From contig JAPWKE010000003.1 of NCBI GenBank assembly GCA_028283655.1, positions 1,674,001 through 1,738,000 on the forward strand: a DNA stretch of 64,000 nt, written 5' to 3'. The first letter of the stretch is position 1, and each line of letters opens with the position of its first letter. The position numbers were made by a program, and so were the translations under genes. The notes under the pieces were generated by a model, which was given only the letters and a program-made list of their open reading frames with translations, was not told the DNA's origin and did not search any database. Origin of the DNA: Acidobacteriaceae bacterium (GTDB lineage: Bacteria; Acidobacteriota; Terriglobia; Terriglobales; Acidobacteriaceae). This document shows, piece after piece, positions 9,142 through 17,262 of the stretch.

Positions 9142-9330
9142 CATCCTTCGGGAACGTGATCGGCAGTTGACCGCCGGGGTCAAAAATCACCGAACGACAG
9201 GCTGGCGGGAGCCTGCCCATCCGCATTGCCGGGCAGTCATGTTTCGAGCACCCCAGCGACATCCTTGAGCCAGGGCATCGCGACCACGCCGCCCGCATTC
9301 AATAAATACAACGATATTGTGCGGATTCAC
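9139..9330 (-). pseudogene. Degraded fragment of a GH3 beta-glucosidase
   Basis: On the minus strand, three reading frames in succession spell a familiar part of the GH3 C-terminal domain. 9330-9307 reads VNPHNIVV. From 9302 in another frame comes LNAGGVVAMPWLKDVAGVLE, a stop codon in place of the expected Trp, then LPGNADGQAPASL. After a further shift comes DPGGQLPITFPKDE. In intact GH3 enzymes this is the NP.TVVV..AGGPV.MPW ... W.PG...G.A.A..LFG...PSG.LP.TFP region. Two frameshifts and at least one stop make this a dead fragment of roughly 65 codons. I found no clear remains of the rest of the gene on either side. Confidence 0.8.
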
Positions 9331-9836
9331 TCCAGTGTGTAAGCTCTGCCAATGACAGGAAGAACTCCCCCAGAGTTGAACGCAGATGATCCTCGATTCA
9401 AGCATGGTAAGCAGTAGCGAACTCTAGCGCGACAGCCATGCAAGGCACCGAGACCGCCTGGCATCATTGATGAATCTTGCTCACAAGCGCATGCGGAGTC
9501 TGACGTACTTCGAAGTGCATGCGACTTGCATCCATTGAAGTATGGATAGCTGCAGCTTCTCCTCTAAATTCACCACACAAACCCGAGCCATCTCGATATG
9601 CGCTTTTGCGCTCACCTGCTCTGCTCAGCGCACATACATGGACACAAAGTAAGCGCGAGAGCAGGAAAGAACGCTCTCATGCCGCATACCAACGCAAGGT
9701 CTGCTCGCTCTTGCAGCTATGAATCGCAACATTGCCACTGTTGGTTGCCGTCGCCTGCTTCAGGGAGGGATGTCGATCGCGGCTTTCAGAGTTCAGAGTA
9801 TGGAGTTCTCGCGAACTCTTCGCACAGGAGATAAAG
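9331..9836. other. Gene-poor stretch upstream of the CMD gene
   Basis: About 500 bp without a convincing gene. The short ORFs here have no recognisable domain. 9500-9535 contains several short overlapping palindromes (GCATGC, ACTTCGAAGT). The promoter of the CMD-cupin operon should lie near its right end. It may be further decayed sequence linked to the GH3 fragment. Confidence 0.35.
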
Positions 9837-10559
9837 ATGACGAATGCAAAGACACTGCCAACCGGCGTCCTCAGCCTTGAAGAGGTGCGCTCCGTCTCAC
9901 CCGCACTTGCGGCATACACCGAAGGTGCCCTTCTGAACGGACTCTGGTCGCGACCGGCACTGTCCTCCCGCGACCGCAGCCTTCTCACCGTGGCTGCGCT
10001 CATTGCGCGCATTCAGACCATTGAGATGCCGTTTCACTTTGCGCTCGCGCTCGACAACGGCGTCAGGCCGTCAGAGCTATCAGAGGCGATCACGCATCTT
10101 GCGTTCTACTCCGGTTGGGCGAATGCCATGTCTGCAGTTGCTGTAGCCAAGGATATCTTTCATCAGCGTGGCATTCGGCAGGATCAACTTCCACCTGCCA
10201 AAGATAAGCCTTTGCCCGTCGATCAAGCGGCAGAGGACAAGCGGGCCACGGTAGTTGCTGGCAATTTTGCCGCGATCACTCCAGGCCTGGTGCAGAACAC
10301 CACGGACCTGCTCTTCCTCGATCTCTGGCTTCGTCCTGCACTGGCACCGCGTGACCGCAGTTTGATTACAGTGAGTGCTCTCATCGCTGCCGGGCAGGTT
10401 GCACAGATTCCCTTTCACCTTGGCCGTGCCATGGACAACGGTCTGACGGCAGAGGAAGCAGGAGAAATTGTCACGCACATCGCCTTTTACGCAGGTTGGC
10501 CGAACGCTTTCTCCGCTGCGCCCGTGGTGAAGGATGTTCTTGAGAAGAGAGCGAAGTAA
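9837..10559 (+). CDS. Carboxymuconolactone decarboxylase-like protein with two CMD domains
   Basis: A 240-residue protein made of two repeats of the CMD/AhpD fold. Repeat 1 (about 30-100) contains SRDRSLLTVAALIA and HLAFYSGWANAMSAV. Repeat 2 (about 155-235) contains PRDRSLITVSALIA and HIAFYAGWPNAFSA. Neither repeat has the CxxC redox pair of AhpD, so it resembles the PcaC-like gamma-carboxymuconolactone decarboxylase side of the family. I start at ATG 9837, preceded by ACAGGAG; the frame is open further upstream but without a good start signal. It is first in a three-gene cluster with DUF2255 and cupin genes, a combination common for small-molecule detoxification of unknown substrate. Confidence 0.93.
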   Translation: MTNAKTLPTGVLSLEEVRSVSPALAAYTEGALLNGLWSRPALSSRDRSLLTVAALIARIQTIEMPFHFALALDNGVRPSELSEAITHLAFYSGWANAMSAVAVAKDIFHQRGIRQDQLPPAKDKPLPVDQAAEDKRATVVAGNFAAITPGLVQNTTDLLFLDLWLRPALAPRDRSLITVSALIAAGQVAQIPFHLGRAMDNGLTAEEAGEIVTHIAFYAGWPNAFSAAPVVKDVLEKRAK

Positions 10560-10564
10560 GGAGA

Positions 10565-11007
10565 ATGTTAGTGAGCATGTGGCAAAAAGAAGAATTCGAC
10601 AAAACAGCAGCGACTGATGATTTGCATATCACTGCCTACCGCAAAGATGCCAGGACGTTGGGCACGCCTACCTGGATCTGGTCAGTGCGGGTGGATGACA
10701 ATCTCTACGTGCGGGCCTACAACAGCCAATCTTCGTCGTGGTATCAAGCCTGCCAACAGAAGGCTGGACAGATCAAGGCGGCAGGACTTGTCAAAGACGT
10801 TACCTTGGAGCTCGTTCCGGAGAGCACGAACAGAAAATTGATGCAGCTTATAAGGAGAAAGACAGCAGCAATGCCTATCTTGCTCCTATGATTGGCGACA
10901 GAGCGAGCTCCGCCACAGTGAAAAATCACCCCAGTCGCACTCTCCTTGTCTTCCATGAAAGGAAGAGCAACACAACCGGCCTCCTGGCTAAAGGAAATCA
11001 GGTATGA
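10565..11007 (+). pseudogene. DUF2255-family gene interrupted by a frameshift
   Basis: The frame from 10565-10571 to 10891 gives ELHITAYRKDA-like and GTPTWIWSVRVDDNLYVRAYN stretches typical of DUF2255, but then loses the family's C-terminus. The missing C-terminus is present in the next frame from about 10831: KIDAAYKEKDSSNAYLAPM followed by IGDRASSATVKNHPSRT. That frame runs to a TGA at 11005-11007 which overlaps the cupin ATG as ATGA. One missing base around 10825-10835 explains this. Of the possible starts, GTG 10571 has the best spacing from AAGGAG; ATG 10565 lies too close. The in-frame product as written would be a 108-residue truncated protein. Mutation, sequencing error and programmed frameshifting cannot be separated here. 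Confidence 0.82.
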
Positions 11008-11402
11008 AGATTCAACGAGTAGGTTCGCAGCCCTCGGCCAAAGGGCCAGAGGATTACTTCACAGGAGCGGTCCGCGTTGATGCGCTCTTCAAATCCGAAG
11101 AGCCCGGTCGCTCCTCTGCAGGGCTGGTGACCTTTGAGCCGGGGGCACGCACCGCGTGGCATACGCATCCTCTCGGTCAGGCAATTCTCATCACGGCAGG
11201 GTGCGGTTGGGTGCAGCATGAGGGTGGGCCCATCGAAGAAGTTCATCCAGGCGATTCTGTCTGGTTCCCTGCTGGGGAGAAGCACTGGCATGGAGCGACT
11301 CCAACAACCGGTATGTCGCACATCGCCGTAACGGAGTGGATGGATGGCAAAGTTGCTGAGTGGCTGGAGAAGGTATCGGACGAACAGTACCGCAAGGTCT
11401 GA
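11004..11402 (+). CDS. Single-domain cupin protein
   Basis: A 132-residue cupin-2 barrel protein. The first metal-binding cupin motif is [17 protein letters not shown] (two His, then Gln where Glu is common). The second is [19 protein letters not shown] with His residues near 93-95. Small cupins of this type, often next to CMD-family genes, bind a divalent metal and may act as dioxygenases or isomerases; the substrate is not known. Its ATG overlaps the stop codon of the restored DUF2255 frame by ATGA, which indicates that the two were translationally coupled. A strong hairpin follows. Confidence 0.92.
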   Translation: MKIQRVGSQPSAKGPEDYFTGAVRVDALFKSEEPGRSSAGLVTFEPGARTAWHTHPLGQAILITAGCGWVQHEGGPIEEVHPGDSVWFPAGEKHWHGATPTTGMSHIAVTEWMDGKVAEWLEKVSDEQYRKV

Positions 11403-11419
11403 GGCGCATCGTACAAAGG

Positions 11420-11452
11420 GCATTATGTGCGCTCCTCTGGCGCACATAATGC
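11420..11452 (+). terminator. Terminator after the cupin gene
   Basis: Perfect 13-bp arms at 11420-11432 and 11440-11452 with a 7-nt loop, 17 bp after the cupin stop codon. Only a short T-containing tail follows. It separates the CMD-cupin cluster from the aldehyde oxidoreductase operon. Confidence 0.7.
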
Positions 11453-11655
11453 TTAACTGTGCAGAGGTAGTCCGATGGGCAAGAAGAACGGAGTATCTCC
11501 TGCGGTATTTGCATCATACAAATGATGAGCAGGATGACTCTGTACTTTTACATTATGAAAACGTATTCGAGTCTTTGATCTTCACCTGCCGAAATTGGTT
11601 TCATCTGCCCCTGAATTCAATACTCTGATGCCTGCAAGCACGAGGAGGTTCCAAC

Positions 11656-12306
11656 ATGTCTGACCACGAAGATCGTCCACTGACATCGCTTGAAAAGCTA
11701 AGTCGCCGCTCGTTTCTGACGCGCGCTGGTGCTGCGGGTGTCGCTACCGCAACAGCTACCATCGCGGCTCCTCTGGCAGCCGCAGCGGTTGAAGCCAGAT
11801 CTCCCGCACAAGAGACGCTGCCTGCCGTTATCCCCGGTACGGTGCCGATTACGCTCAAGGTCAACGGCGAGGTGCATCGCATCCAGGTCGATCCGCGAGC
11901 TACCGTTCTTGACACCCTGCGCGAGACGCTACATCTGACCGGCACGAAAAAAGGCTGCGACCACGGCCAGTGTGGTGCGTGCACCGTTCATGTCGATGGC
12001 AAGCGTGCTAATAGCTGCCTGCTCTTTGCGACGATGCAGCAAGGGCATGAGATCACCACCATCGAGGGCCTTGGTACACCGGAGAAGATGCATCCCATGC
12101 AGGCTGCTTTCGTGGAACACGACGGCTACCAGTGCGGCTACTGCACCAGTGGACAGATCATGTCTGCAGTAGCCCTGTTGCACGAGCCTTGCGGTCCCAC
12201 AGATAACGACGTGAAGGAAGCACTCAGTGGCAACATCTGTCGCTGCGGCGCCTACCCCAACATCGTTACCGCCGTGCAAAGCTGCCGCACACGATCCAAC
12301 GCGTAA
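11656..12306 (+). CDS. paoA: Tat-exported 2Fe-2S subunit of a PaoABC-like aldehyde oxidoreductase
   Basis: A 216-residue iron-sulfur subunit of the xanthine oxidase family. It has a Tat signal: Arg17-Arg18 in SRRSFLTRAG, then a long hydrophobic Ala/Thr stretch. The plant-type 2Fe-2S domain has the cysteines of GCDHGQCGACTVHV and the later NSCLL. The second 2Fe-2S domain has YQCGYCTSG and NICRCGAYPNI. E. coli PaoA (YagT) likewise carries a Tat signal and exports the whole trimer to the periplasm. The ATG at 11656 has GGAGG upstream. The genes for the FAD and molybdenum subunits follow with 13- and 11-bp gaps, an operon in the same order as paoABC. Confidence 0.93.
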   Translation: MSDHEDRPLTSLEKLSRRSFLTRAGAAGVATATATIAAPLAAAAVEARSPAQETLPAVIPGTVPITLKVNGEVHRIQVDPRATVLDTLRETLHLTGTKKGCDHGQCGACTVHVDGKRANSCLLFATMQQGHEITTIEGLGTPEKMHPMQAAFVEHDGYQCGYCTSGQIMSAVALLHEPCGPTDNDVKEALSGNICRCGAYPNIVTAVQSCRTRSNA

Positions 12307-12319
12307 AGGAGTCAGACCG

Positions 12320-13327
12320 ATGCAACCCTTCGAACTCATCACCGCCGCCAGCATCCCTGACGCGATCAAAGCGCAGTCAAGCTCCCCAACGGCACAGCAA
12401 GGTGCGAAGATTCGCTTCATCGCAGGCGGGACGAACCTTGTTGACTTCATGAAGCTCAACGTTGAAACGCCAGCGAAGCTCGTAGACATCAACGGCCTGC
12501 CGCTGAATCACGTGGAGCGAAGCGAAACAGGTGGTCTGACGATCGGCGCACTCGCGCGCAATACCGACGTTGCGAACCATGCTGACGTCAAAGCGCAGTA
12601 CCCTGTGCTCTCTGAGGCCATCCTAAGTGGTGCTTCGGCGCAACTGCGCAACATGGCCTCCACCGCAGGCAACCTGCTGCAGAAAACCCGCTGTGTCTAC
12701 TACCGAGACACGGCCTACGCCTGCAACAAACGCCAACCGGGTTCCGGTTGCTCGGCCATCGGCGGACACAACCGCATGCTCGCCATCCTGGGCACCAGTG
12801 AGAAGTGCATCGCGTCCAATCCCTCGGACCAGAACGTCGCTCTCGCGGCGCTCGAGGCGACGATTCATGTGGCCGGCACAAAGGGTAATCGCGCCATCCC
12901 CATCGCGGAGTTCTACACGCTACCAGGCAACACGCCCGAGCGCGAAACGGTGCTCGAACCCGGCGATCTTGTGACGCATGTCTCCATCCCGGCATTGCCT
13001 GCGGGCGCAAAGAGTGTCTACCTCAAGCTCCGCGATCGCGCGTCGTATGAATTCGCTCTCGCTTCCGCAGCCATCGTGCTCAAGACCAACGGTGATCGTA
13101 TTGAGTTCGTCCGCGTCGCGATGGGCGGCGTTGGAGCGATCCCCTGGCGCAGCCACGAGGCAGAGAAAGCACTCCTCGGCAAGTCGGCCACGCCCTTGCA
13201 CTTCCGCGCAGCGGCAGAGGCCGCACTGCACGTAGCACGTCCACAATCGCAGAACGGCTTCAAAATAGAACTCGCGAAACGCTGCCTGACTGCAGCTCTC
13301 ACACAAGCCGCACAGCTCAAGGCATAA
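12320..13327 (+). CDS. paoB: FAD-binding subunit of a PaoABC-like aldehyde oxidoreductase
   Basis: A 335-residue FAD subunit of the xanthine oxidase family. IRFIAGGTNLVDFMK near residues 31-45 matches the FAD-binding loop. The insertion with Cys125, Cys135, Cys144 and Cys163 (KTRCVYYRD, CNKRQPGSGCSA, SEKCIAS) corresponds to the extra 4Fe-4S-binding segment that distinguishes PaoB and 4-hydroxybenzoyl-CoA reductase-like subunits from ordinary FAD subunits. The start at ATG 12320 is preceded by AAAGGAG. Electrons should pass from the molybdenum centre through the 2Fe-2S clusters to this subunit. It has no signal peptide, as expected for co-export with the Tat-bearing subunit. Confidence 0.94.
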   Translation: MQPFELITAASIPDAIKAQSSSPTAQQGAKIRFIAGGTNLVDFMKLNVETPAKLVDINGLPLNHVERSETGGLTIGALARNTDVANHADVKAQYPVLSEAILSGASAQLRNMASTAGNLLQKTRCVYYRDTAYACNKRQPGSGCSAIGGHNRMLAILGTSEKCIASNPSDQNVALAALEATIHVAGTKGNRAIPIAEFYTLPGNTPERETVLEPGDLVTHVSIPALPAGAKSVYLKLRDRASYEFALASAAIVLKTNGDRIEFVRVAMGGVGAIPWRSHEAEKALLGKSATPLHFRAAAEAALHVARPQSQNGFKIELAKRCLTAALTQAAQLKA

Positions 13328-13338
13328 CGGAGGCGACG

Positions 13339-15591
13339 ATGATTTTCGACCAGCAGCACGCACCGAAGCAGGCAGACGTCACCGAGAGCAATATCATCGG
13401 TAAGCCGCAGTCGCGCATCGATGGGCCTTTCAAAACCACTGGCGCTGCCATGTACTCGTCCGACCATCACTTTGATAGGCTGGTCTTTGCATGGCCGACC
13501 ACAGCGACCATCAGTAGTGGAACGATCCGCAGCATGGACACGTCCGTTGCGGAGAAGATGCCGGGTGTTCTAGCCATATATCACCACGGCAATATCGGCC
13601 CGCTCTATCGCACCCCACCGGCTGCGGGTATGAGCATGATCCTCGACGAGAGGCGGCCACCGCTTGAAGATACGACCGTCCGTTACTACGGTCAATACGT
13701 TGCTGTTGCCGTGGCGCAAACAGTCGAGCAGGCACGCGCCGCCGCCGAAGCGATCAAGGTGACCTATGTAAAGTCACAGCACAACACCAGCAATCATCTC
13801 CTGGGTGATGTCGAGAAAAAGGGAAAGAAGAACGTCACCAAACGTGGAGACACCTCCACAGCCATTGCTTCTGCACCGATCAAGCACGACGCCGTCTACA
13901 CCACACCTGCCGAGACGCATAACCCGATCGAGTTGCATGCCTCGGTAGCTGTATACAAAAACGGCAAATTCACTCTCTACGAGACCACGCAGGCCGTCGT
14001 GAACTCCCGCGATGTTCTGGCAGCGCAACTTGGCGTTCCTCCTGAGCACGTACAGGTCATCACACGCTTCCTGGGCTCAGGCTTCGGCGGCAAGCTCTGG
14101 CCCTGGCCTCATGCATCCCTCGCGGCCGCCTGCGCACGCAATCTCAATCGTCCAGTAAAGCTTGTCGTCTCCCGCTCCATGATGTTCCAGAGCGTGGGAC
14201 ATCGCCCGGCCATCGATCAGCGCATCCAACTTGTCGCAGACAACAGCGGTAAGCTTCTCGCCATCGAGCAGGACTATGTAAACCACACCAGCATCCTCGA
14301 TGATTACGACGAAGGTTGCGGTGAGGCAACGGGCTTTCTTTACTCTTGTCCGAACGTACTCGTCAGCGGTGGGCTCGCTCGACGGAATGTCGGAACACCG
14401 ACCTCGATGCGCGGTCCCGGTGCCGTACCCGGCCTCTACGCACTGGAGTCCGCCGTGGATGAGCTTGCCATCAAACTCAAGATGGATCCCGTGAAGCTGC
14501 GGCAGATGAATGAGCCGCAGATGGATGAGAGCACCGGGCAACAGTTCTCTTCCCGCCACTTGCAGGAGTGCATCAGTAGAGGTGCCGAGAGTTTCGGCTG
14601 GTCCAAGCGCAATGCGGCTATCGGCTCGATGAAGAATGCTGACGGCATGGTCCTCGGCTGGGGCATGGCCGCTTGTACCTGGATCGCCGTTCGTACTGAG
14701 GCTGAAGCCACCGTCGAACTCCTGGGGGATGGAAGCGCCCGCGTAACCTGCGGTACGCAGGACATCGGTACCGGCACGTACACGGTCATCGCTCAGATGG
14801 TTTCTCACGAGACCGGCGTTCCTATTAATAAGGTCGATGTTGTACTCGGTGACTCCAGTTTGCCGCCGGGCCCCATCAGCGGAGGCTCCTGGGCCACCGC
14901 ATCGGTCACGCCAGCCGTTCTCGTCGCAGCACAAAAAGCCACACAGCAACTTCTGGTAGCCGCGGCAAGTGCCACAGCATCTCCGTTCCATGGCAAAGAC
15001 GTAAAGGAACTGGAGTTCGCCAATCGCGGCGTACAACTAACTGGACAACCGGACACGCACGTCACTATTGCCGAGATCATCCGTATGGCGAACGTGAAGG
15101 CCATAGCAGGTCAGGGTAAGTCGCAGGGAACGATGGGTGATCCGAACCTAAAGCTCTCCTTCCATAGCTACGGTGCGCAGTTCGTTGAGGTCACGTGGCA
15201 GCCTGAGATTGCTCGCCTGCGCGTATCGCGTGTTGTTACAGTCATCGATGCAGGACGCATGATCAACCCGCGGGCAGCCCGCAATCAGATCGAGGGCGCC
15301 GTTGTGATGGGAGTCGGAATGGCCATGCTCGAAGCGACCGAATACGACCAGCGTAGCGGTGCACCCATAAATAGCAGCCTGGCTGATTACATCGTCGCAA
15401 CGAACGCCGATCATCCGCACATCGATGTTACGTTTCTCAACTATCCCGATTACAACCTTAACGCGATTGGCGCACGTGGAGTCGGAGAGATCGGCCTCGC
15501 GGGTATCGCAGCGGCCATTGCAAATGCAGTCCACCATGCTACAGGTACTCGTGTACGGAACTTGCCTATACGCATCGAAGATCTTCTTTAG
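13339..15591 (+). CDS. paoC: Molybdopterin-binding subunit of a PaoABC-like aldehyde oxidoreductase
   Basis: A 750-residue catalytic subunit. An Ald_Xan_dh_C-type domain covers about residues 30-140 (SRIDGPFKTTGAAMYSSDH), followed by the molybdenum-cofactor-binding halves (GSGFGGKLWPW near 245-255, TSMRGPGAVPGLYALE near 355-370, GTQDIGTGTY, and GGSWATASVTPA). The catalytic glutamate is Glu717 in GVGEIGLAG. The enzyme should oxidise aldehydes to carboxylic acids in the periplasm after Tat export with its partners. The ATG at 13339 has CGGAGG upstream. A paoD-like gene for cytosine-dinucleotide cofactor insertion is absent from the window, so maturation must rely on a gene elsewhere. Confidence 0.95.
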   Translation: MIFDQQHAPKQADVTESNIIGKPQSRIDGPFKTTGAAMYSSDHHFDRLVFAWPTTATISSGTIRSMDTSVAEKMPGVLAIYHHGNIGPLYRTPPAAGMSMILDERRPPLEDTTVRYYGQYVAVAVAQTVEQARAAAEAIKVTYVKSQHNTSNHLLGDVEKKGKKNVTKRGDTSTAIASAPIKHDAVYTTPAETHNPIELHASVAVYKNGKFTLYETTQAVVNSRDVLAAQLGVPPEHVQVITRFLGSGFGGKLWPWPHASLAAACARNLNRPVKLVVSRSMMFQSVGHRPAIDQRIQLVADNSGKLLAIEQDYVNHTSILDDYDEGCGEATGFLYSCPNVLVSGGLARRNVGTPTSMRGPGAVPGLYALESAVDELAIKLKMDPVKLRQMNEPQMDESTGQQFSSRHLQECISRGAESFGWSKRNAAIGSMKNADGMVLGWGMAACTWIAVRTEAEATVELLGDGSARVTCGTQDIGTGTYTVIAQMVSHETGVPINKVDVVLGDSSLPPGPISGGSWATASVTPAVLVAAQKATQQLLVAAASATASPFHGKDVKELEFANRGVQLTGQPDTHVTIAEIIRMANVKAIAGQGKSQGTMGDPNLKLSFHSYGAQFVEVTWQPEIARLRVSRVVTVIDAGRMINPRAARNQIEGAVVMGVGMAMLEATEYDQRSGAPINSSLADYIVATNADHPHIDVTFLNYPDYNLNAIGARGVGEIGLAGIAAAIANAVHHATGTRVRNLPIRIEDLL

Positions 15592-15652
15592 AAGAAGCAA
15601 CGATACGACCACATGCTGATGGATGCATGAAATAATCTGGTTTCACGAAGAT

Positions 15653-15706
15653 AATGAAAGCGGCTTTGGTAATTAGGATTCTCCTAACTCCAGAGCCGCT
15701 TTCATT
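15653..15706. terminator. Bidirectional hairpin between convergent genes
   Basis: Outer arms 15653-15665 and 15694-15706 pair perfectly over 13 bp, and an inner stem 15673-15678/15682-15687 closes on a 3-nt loop. It lies between the paoC-like gene and the convergent GH28 gene. Confidence 0.65.
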
Positions 15707-15832
15707 ACGCTGAGTGAAAAGACCAATGGACCGTCCGGCTTCGCGCCACCATTACAGTTCGCCCCCTTCGTCTCGCATCTCTTAGTGAAGATCAGCGAAT
15801 GCTTGCAGCACGGCATTATTCGTTAGAGTTGT

Positions 15833-17137
15833 TCAGCTTTGATTCAACAGGTTGTACGGCTTCCCGTTGACCACAACATTCTTCAGTACCACGTGCGTCT
15901 CACTCTGAATCGTAAGCTTGGGGTCTACAAGCTGCACATTGATGTTCGCAAACGTGATGTCGCTAATAGAGCTCTGTCCAGCATTGCCAACAATCTCACC
16001 GAAGGCATTGCCCTTCCCTTTGATGCTCTCCAACGTAATGTTACGAACGATTGACTTCGGAGGAGCAGCGCCTTTCAAATCGAAGTACTGCTTCCACGGG
16101 GCGCAGTAGATAATCTTGCCGCCAGTCGCTTCCAGAGTGATGTCGCTCATGTGAACGTTCTCGTAGAGTTGCGGAGTGTCAGGACGTAGCTTCAGACGCA
16201 ACACGTTGACCTTGCCCTTGATCACACAACCCGTTACGACAACATCGCGAACGACTGTTGCCTCGCTGCCCAACGTAACGATGCCACCGCCGCGATAGTA
16301 CGTGCAGTTCTCAATGCGAATATGTTCCACTGCGGGGCTATCCTTATCCTCCATCGCAGCGGGCCCTTTCGAACCCTTGAGGCAAACGCAATCATCATCG
16401 ACGCGGTAGCTGCATCCACGAATGGTGACGTGTTGGCAGCTATCGATGTCCGTACCATCCGTTGACGGGCAGCGCTGACCATCTGGAACCTCAAAGCTCA
16501 TGTTCTCCACCAGCACCTGCTGACAACGATACAGATGCAGATTCCAGAAACCAGAGTCTTTGAAGGTCAGGCCGCGAAGCTGTACATCTCTTGAATTCTC
16601 AATAAACGCAAGTCGCGGTCGAGGCACATCGAGATTCTTCGTCTTGCTGTCCTTCGCTCGAGCATCCCAGAACGCCTTCCAGAACGGCGCTCCACTACCG
16701 TCCAACGTCCCTGAGCCGGTAACACGCAAGCCATCGCATCCGTCTGCATTAAGTAGCGCGGGCAACCACTCTTCGAAGTGCCCCTCTACTCGCGTCATGC
16801 GCTTCGGATAGTCGCTCGTATTCGTTGATCCCTTGAGAACAGCACCCGGCTCAAGATAAAGATGAACCTTTGGCTTCAAGAAAATCGCACCGCTTAGGAA
16901 CACACCTTGCGGAATGACAAGAGTGCCACCACCAGAATGTGCAAGCTCATCAATCGCAGCTTGAATCTTCGCAGTGTTCAGCGTTGAACCATCACCAACC
17001 GCTCCCTTCGCCGCAATAGAAACACGCCGGTACTGCTCGGCAAGCAGCGAATGCACGGGTGCCAACATCGCTCCGGCAGCACCTACGCCTGCAAGCTTTA
17101 GAAACTTTCTACGATTGCTGCGCTGCGCCTGAATCAT
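15833..17137 (-). CDS. Tat-exported glycoside hydrolase family 28 protein
   Basis: A 434-residue right-handed parallel beta-helix enzyme. It has a Tat signal, with Arg9-Arg10 in NRRKFLKLAG followed by a hydrophobic stretch. GH28 polygalacturonases and rhamnogalacturonases hydrolyse pectin backbones. The catalytic region shows the STDGTDIDSC Asp motif near 235-245, VDDDCVCLKG near 260, GGGIVTLGSE near 292, and LRLKLRPDT where polygalacturonases have RIK. The histidine of the usual GHG motif is absent (GGG), as in rhamnogalacturonan-directed members. A hairpin separates it from the upstream TonB receptor gene on the same strand. Its position fits a pectin-degrading locus; its exact substrate is open. 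Confidence 0.92.
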   Translation of the reverse strand: MIQAQRSNRRKFLKLAGVGAAGAMLAPVHSLLAEQYRRVSIAAKGAVGDGSTLNTAKIQAAIDELAHSGGGTLVIPQGVFLSGAIFLKPKVHLYLEPGAVLKGSTNTSDYPKRMTRVEGHFEEWLPALLNADGCDGLRVTGSGTLDGSGAPFWKAFWDARAKDSKTKNLDVPRPRLAFIENSRDVQLRGLTFKDSGFWNLHLYRCQQVLVENMSFEVPDGQRCPSTDGTDIDSCQHVTIRGCSYRVDDDCVCLKGSKGPAAMEDKDSPAVEHIRIENCTYYRGGGIVTLGSEATVVRDVVVTGCVIKGKVNVLRLKLRPDTPQLYENVHMSDITLEATGGKIIYCAPWKQYFDLKGAAPPKSIVRNITLESIKGKGNAFGEIVGNAGQSSISDITFANINVQLVDPKLTIQSETHVVLKNVVVNGKPYNLLNQS

Positions 17138-17219
17138 TGGGTCCGAACCTCAGAGTCTTTCTTGATGCGATCTTTAACAAGATTGCGCCATACCAATGTG
17201 GCAAGGCGCAAACATTTTT

Positions 17220-17252
17220 GACGCAGCACCCTCGGAAAGAGAGTGCTGCGTC
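17220..17252 (-). terminator. Intercistronic hairpin between TonB receptor and GH28 genes
   Basis: Perfect 10-bp arms at 17220-17229 and 17243-17252 with a 13-nt loop, 11 bp past the receptor stop codon. On the minus strand it is followed by an A run, not a T run, so it may stabilise the upstream mRNA end or act as a weak terminator. Confidence 0.4.
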
Positions 17253-17262
17253 GAACTGCTGG

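Noticed and set aside
10617-10841. Overlapping 74-residue plus-strand frame in the DUF2255 gene
   Set aside because: It runs in the frame without DUF2255 motifs and has no ribosome site.
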